Shown: one piece after another, positions 61,077 to 64,000 of the stretch | Numbering within the stretch: the stretch's first letter is position 1 | Layout of the letters: every line of letters starts with the position of its first letter | Assembly: GCF_900094595.1 (NCBI RefSeq) | Contig: NZ_FMAD01000009.1 | Coordinates: 124,001-188,000 of the forward strand | Source of the DNA: Cupriavidus alkaliphilus | GTDB lineage: Bacteria > Pseudomonadota > Gammaproteobacteria > Burkholderiales > Burkholderiaceae | Direction: 5' to 3' | Length of the DNA stretch: 64,000 nt | Translations under genes and position numbers: made by a program | The notes under the pieces: generated by a model | Told to the model about the DNA's origin: nothing | What the model saw: only the letters and a program-made list of their open reading frames with translations | Databases searched by the model: none

Positions 61077-61092
61077 CTTTCGTCGCTGAAAG
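61077..61092. other. parS-like sequence, two central mismatches
   Basis: CTTTCGTCGCTGAAAG matches the parA-upstream site in 14 of 16 bases and keeps both arms (CTTTC, GAAAG). It lies about 50 bp beyond a dispersed iteron. This may be chance. Confidence 0.4.
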
Positions 61093-61137
61093 TCGTGCCG
61101 ATCATCGCTGCCCGCAGCCCACCACGCCTTGCGCCAC

Positions 61138-62016
61138 ATGACCTTGCCGACCGATCCGCTCCAGCGCCACGCGGTGTTCGCCGCGCTCAGCGGCTCGCGC
61201 GCTTCGCTGGAGCGCGCCGCGGCGCTGGGCGACGGCCTGGGCGTGGCGCTGTGGCGCAACCGGAACGACAGCACCGGCTATGCGCGGCCCGGTCACCACA
61301 CCATGTCGGTCTACCTGCAGGGCGGCCACGCCACCTACCGCCGCGACCAGCCCGGCAACAAGGGCGCCCCGGGCAGGCTGTGCCTGTTGCCGGCCGACCA
61401 TGAGTCGCGCTGGCATGTCGGCGGCCCGCAGCGCTTCCTGCATCTGTATTTCCGTCCCGAAACCCTGGCCTGGCACTGCGTGCGCCTGCTCGACCGCGAA
61501 CCGCGCTCGGTGGCCTTGCGCGACCTGACCTTTGCCGACGATCCGCGTCTGCATGCCGTGAGCCAGCAGCTTGCAGCGCTGGACTGGCAGTTGCCCGAGG
61601 CCCGCATGGCCGGCAATGCGCTGGCGCACGAGGCGGTCAGCCACCTGGTACTGACCCACGCCGGCCGCGCCGCCCCGACCGACTGGCGCGGTGGCTTGTC
61701 GGCGCAGGCGCGGCGGACCGTGCGCGACTGGATCGAAAGCCATCCCGAAAGCAACCCGACGCTGGGCGAACTGGCGGCCATGGTGGGGTTGTCGGAATTC
61801 CACTTCGCGCGCATGTTCCGGGTGTCGTTCGGCATGCCGCCGCATGCGTGGGTGTTGCTGACCCGCCTCGAGCGCGCGCAACGGCTGCTGGCCGATCCGC
61901 GCCGCCCGCTGCATGAAGTCGCCGCCCGCGCCGGGTTTGCCTCGGCCAGCCACCTGAGCCGGCGTTTCCAGGCCGCCTTCGGCGTGACACCCGGCGCCTG
62001 GCGCGCGGGCGCGTAG
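61138..62016 (+). CDS. AraC-family transcriptional regulator
   Basis: A 292-residue protein. The C-terminal 100 residues are a double helix-turn-helix of AraC/XylS type: LGELAAMVGLSEFHFARMFR (first HTH), PHAWVLLTRLERAQRLL and EVAARAGFASASHLSRRFQA (second HTH). The N-terminal part (1-170) is a cupin-like domain with YARPGHHTMSVYLQGGHATY. The ATG is reached through a short overlap-free gap from the EntS-like gene. The ligand is unknown; iron or siderophore control is possible from context. Confidence 0.9.
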   Translation: MTLPTDPLQRHAVFAALSGSRASLERAAALGDGLGVALWRNRNDSTGYARPGHHTMSVYLQGGHATYRRDQPGNKGAPGRLCLLPADHESRWHVGGPQRFLHLYFRPETLAWHCVRLLDREPRSVALRDLTFADDPRLHAVSQQLAALDWQLPEARMAGNALAHEAVSHLVLTHAGRAAPTDWRGGLSAQARRTVRDWIESHPESNPTLGELAAMVGLSEFHFARMFRVSFGMPPHAWVLLTRLERAQRLLADPRRPLHEVAARAGFASASHLSRRFQAAFGVTPGAWRAGA

Positions 62017-62337
62017 CTCTTACGCGGTTCCGGGCAATCCGGCGCCAGCCGTTGCAGCGCAAGGCCTGGCGCCCACGCCTCTTGGATTTTGCGCCAGGTC
62101 CCGGGAACCCCCTCCCGCTTCGTTTGTCCCCTCCTATGTGCCGTGTTTTCGGCTTTGTCGGTGATCGTCTGACATCGTGCATTCAATACGCATTAATTTG
62201 TCAAACGCGAACCTCTGTTCAGGGTTCCGGCAAATCCTCCCGAGCATTGCCACGGCACGCAGAAACGGGTACGCATCGCCGCCCCGAGGCCAGCACCGTC
62301 GACAACCCTGACAACAACCGCAAACGGAGCCGCTCCC
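62017..62337. other. intergenic region with dispersed iteron
   Basis: About 320 bp; holds an iteron at 62258 and an AT-rich stretch near 62190 (CAATACGCATTAATTTGTCAA) that could contain the promoter of the MscS gene. No gene is seen. Confidence 0.45.
62258..62273 (-). repeat. dispersed iteron-like 16-mer (outlier)
   Basis: CGCAGAAACGGGTACG, exact reverse complement of the consensus, about 65 bp before the MscS start. Confidence 0.85.
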
Positions 62338-63282
62338 ATGGATCTCAACTTTATCGATGCCGACCAGCTTGAGGCGGGCTGGTCCTATCTGGTCCGCTTC
62401 GCCATCAACCAGGGCATGAACTGCCTGGCGGCCATCCTGATCCTGATGATCGGCTGGTGGCTGTCGGGCCGCGTTGGCACCGCGGCACGGGGCGCGCTCA
62501 GCCGCACCCATGTCGATGCCACCATGCGCCCGCTACTGGCCAATGCGCTGCAGTGGATGGTGCGCGTGCTGACCATCGTGCTGGTGCTGTCGCAGTTCGG
62601 CGTGCAGACCGCCAGCATCATCGCCATGCTGGGCGCCGCCGGCCTGGCGATCGGGCTGGCGCTGCAGGGCACGCTGCAGAACATTGCCGCCGGCATCATG
62701 CTGGTGCTGCTGCGCCCGTTTCGCGTGGGCCAGTACATCGACGCGCAGGGCGTGGCCGGCACCGTGCGCGAGACCGGGCTCTTCATGACCGAGCTGACCA
62801 CCTTCGATGGCGTCTGCCTGCGCGTGCCCAACGGCAAGCTGTGGGGCAGCGCCATCACCAACTACAGCGAGAACGCGACGCGGCGCGCCGACATCGAGGC
62901 CACGGTGACCTTCGACAGCGACGTGCAGCGCAGCCTGGAAGCACTGCGGGCGATGCTGGCGCGCGAGCCGCGGCTGCTGGCCGAGCCCGCCGCCGAAACC
63001 ATGGTGGTCAACTACACCCAGCAGGGCATTACGCTGAACGTGCGCTACTGGACCTCGAACGACGATTACTGGAACGTGCGCTTCGCCTTCTACGAGCGCA
63101 TCAAGCAGGTGCTCGAGCAAGCCGGCAGCAAGCTGGCGGTGCCGATCCAGGAGCTGCACGTGCCGGGCGCGGCGTCGGTGCCGGGCGTGGTGAAGGTGGC
63201 CGACAGCGCGCCGTCGGCCGCGCCGCGGCCGGCCGGGCCGTCGCACCAGCCGACGCGCCAGCCCGCGCGGCAACCGGGCTAG
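62338..63282 (+). CDS. MscS-family mechanosensitive channel
   Basis: A 314-residue inner-membrane channel that releases small solutes on hypo-osmotic shock. Three membrane helices are visible: about 20-42, 58-80 and the pore-lining helix with Ala/Gly packing (GAAGLAIGLALQGTLQNIAA, about 100-119). The MscS beta domain follows (GVCLRVPNGKLWGSAITNYS). The C-terminal 30 residues are Pro/Ala/Gln-rich. GGAG precedes the ATG. Its stop overlaps the stop of the convergent edd gene. Confidence 0.92.
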   Translation: MDLNFIDADQLEAGWSYLVRFAINQGMNCLAAILILMIGWWLSGRVGTAARGALSRTHVDATMRPLLANALQWMVRVLTIVLVLSQFGVQTASIIAMLGAAGLAIGLALQGTLQNIAAGIMLVLLRPFRVGQYIDAQGVAGTVRETGLFMTELTTFDGVCLRVPNGKLWGSAITNYSENATRRADIEATVTFDSDVQRSLEALRAMLAREPRLLAEPAAETMVVNYTQQGITLNVRYWTSNDDYWNVRFAFYERIKQVLEQAGSKLAVPIQELHVPGAASVPGVVKVADSAPSAAPRPAGPSHQPTRQPARQPG

Positions 63283-64000
63283 CCGCGCGCGCCCTGCGCC
63301 TCGCCCTCTTCCGAGAACAGCGTGCAGGCGCCGCTTTCGGCCGTGCTGACCTGGCGGCGGAAGGTCGCGAACAGGTCGCGGCCGACGCCATGGCGATTGG
63401 CGCTCAGGTCCGGGCGCGCCGGCGTGCGCGCCTGCCATTCGTTGTCGGGCACCAGCACGTCGAGCGTGCCCGCGGTCGCGTCGACGCGCATCATGTCGCC
63501 GCTGCGCACGCGCGCGATCGCGCCGCCGCGCAGCGCTTCCGGGCAGACATGGATGGCAGCCGGGACCTTGCCCGATGCGCCCGACATGCGTCCGTCGGTG
63601 ACCAGCGCCACGTGGAAGCCGCGGTCCTGGAGCACCGTCAGCGTGGGCGTGAGCTTGTGCAGCTCCGGCATGCCGCACGAGGCGGGGCCCTGCCACGGCA
63701 GCACCGCAACGAAGTCGCGCTCCAGCTCGCCGCGCTTGAAGGCGTGCAGCACATCGTCCTGATGCTCGAACACGATCGCCGGCGCCTGCACCACCCGGTG
63801 CTCGGGCTTGACCGCGGAGGTCTTGATCACCGCGCGGCCGAGCCTGCCGTCGAGCAGTTTGATGCCGCCGTCCGGGGCAAAGGGCGCGTCGGCGGCGCGC
63901 ACGATGCTGTCATCGAGCGGCGCGGCCGGGCCATCGATCCACGTCAGCTGGCCGTCGCGCAGCACGGGCTCGCGCGTGTAGTCCTGCAGGCCGCGGCCGA
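63279..64000 (-). CDS. edd: phosphogluconate dehydratase, 3' portion (window edge)
   Basis: The C-terminal 240 residues of 6-phosphogluconate dehydratase, the first specific Entner-Doudoroff step. The frame is open to the window end; residues just inside it read [15 protein letters not shown]. The conserved [20 protein letters not shown] block with its Fe-S-family Ser and the preceding [15 protein letters not shown] place it in the IlvD/Edd family, and the latter distinguishes Edd from IlvD. The 5' half lies outside the window. It ends convergent with and overlapping the MscS gene. Confidence 0.92.
   Translation of the reverse strand, partial: GRGLQDYTREPVLRDGQLTWIDGPAAPLDDSIVRAADAPFAPDGGIKLLDGRLGRAVIKTSAVKPEHRVVQAPAIVFEHQDDVLHAFKRGELERDFVAVLPWQGPASCGMPELHKLTPTLTVLQDRGFHVALVTDGRMSGASGKVPAAIHVCPEALRGGAIARVRSGDMMRVDATAGTLDVLVPDNEWQARTPARPDLSANRHGVGRDLFATFRRQVSTAESGACTLFSEEGEAQGARG

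Overview
The window looks like the replication-origin region of the second chromosome (chromid) of a high-GC betaproteobacterium of the Burkholderiaceae, most likely Cupriavidus. The grounds are a RepA_C-type initiator with upstream iterons, a parA/parB pair with parS-like palindromes and a DUF3701-type integrase-like gene. GC-rich third codon positions and Burkholderiales-typical neighbours (prfC, edd, BrkB/YihY, NCS2 permease) agree. The genus is inferred from gene content and memory, not from a search.

Layout. 1-2750: 3' end of a nucleoside deaminase, a CynX-type MFS permease and three small envelope proteins. 3.4-40.8 kb: a large Wzx/Wzy-type exopolysaccharide (EPS) locus, bracketed by two paralogous LuxR regulators that lack the receiver phospho-aspartate. 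It contains gmd and fcl (GDP-L-fucose), manC (GDP-mannose), a WbaP-type initiating transferase and six glycosyltransferases. It also has Wzx, Wzy, a deacetylase, a LbH acetyltransferase, a methyltransferase, Wza-Wzb-Wzc, a second Wzc-like ATPase without the tyrosine tail, and a two-domain alpha/beta hydrolase. A perfect-to-imperfect palindrome of about 930 bp with no gene lies between wzc and the hydrolase.

Inside the EPS locus (30.7-36 kb) sits an unusual cassette: an aminoacyl-tRNA-synthetase-like amino acid:[carrier protein] ligase, its carrier protein, two DUF1839 proteins, a frameshifted gene and an orphan GH2-like C-terminal domain. One DUF1839 protein keeps a Cys that could be catalytic; the other has Gln there. 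I propose that the cassette activates an amino acid on the carrier protein and transfers it to an acceptor, possibly the polysaccharide. This is the best candidate in the window for an undescribed system.

41.3-48.2 kb: the origin and partition module. It holds the degenerate integrase-like gene, parB, parA, parS, a csp gene, repA, about 21 iterons with DnaA boxes, and a second csp gene. The 16-bp iteron also occurs at nine single positions far outside the origin, always between genes.

48.7-64 kb: NCS2 purine permease, a VpsR-like sigma-54 activator, small secreted proteins and a lipoprotein, BrkB/YihY, release factor 3, a Fur-boxed TonB receptor with a divergent EntS-like exporter, an AraC regulator, an MscS channel and the 3' part of edd. 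I see no tRNA, rRNA, CRISPR array or insertion sequence.
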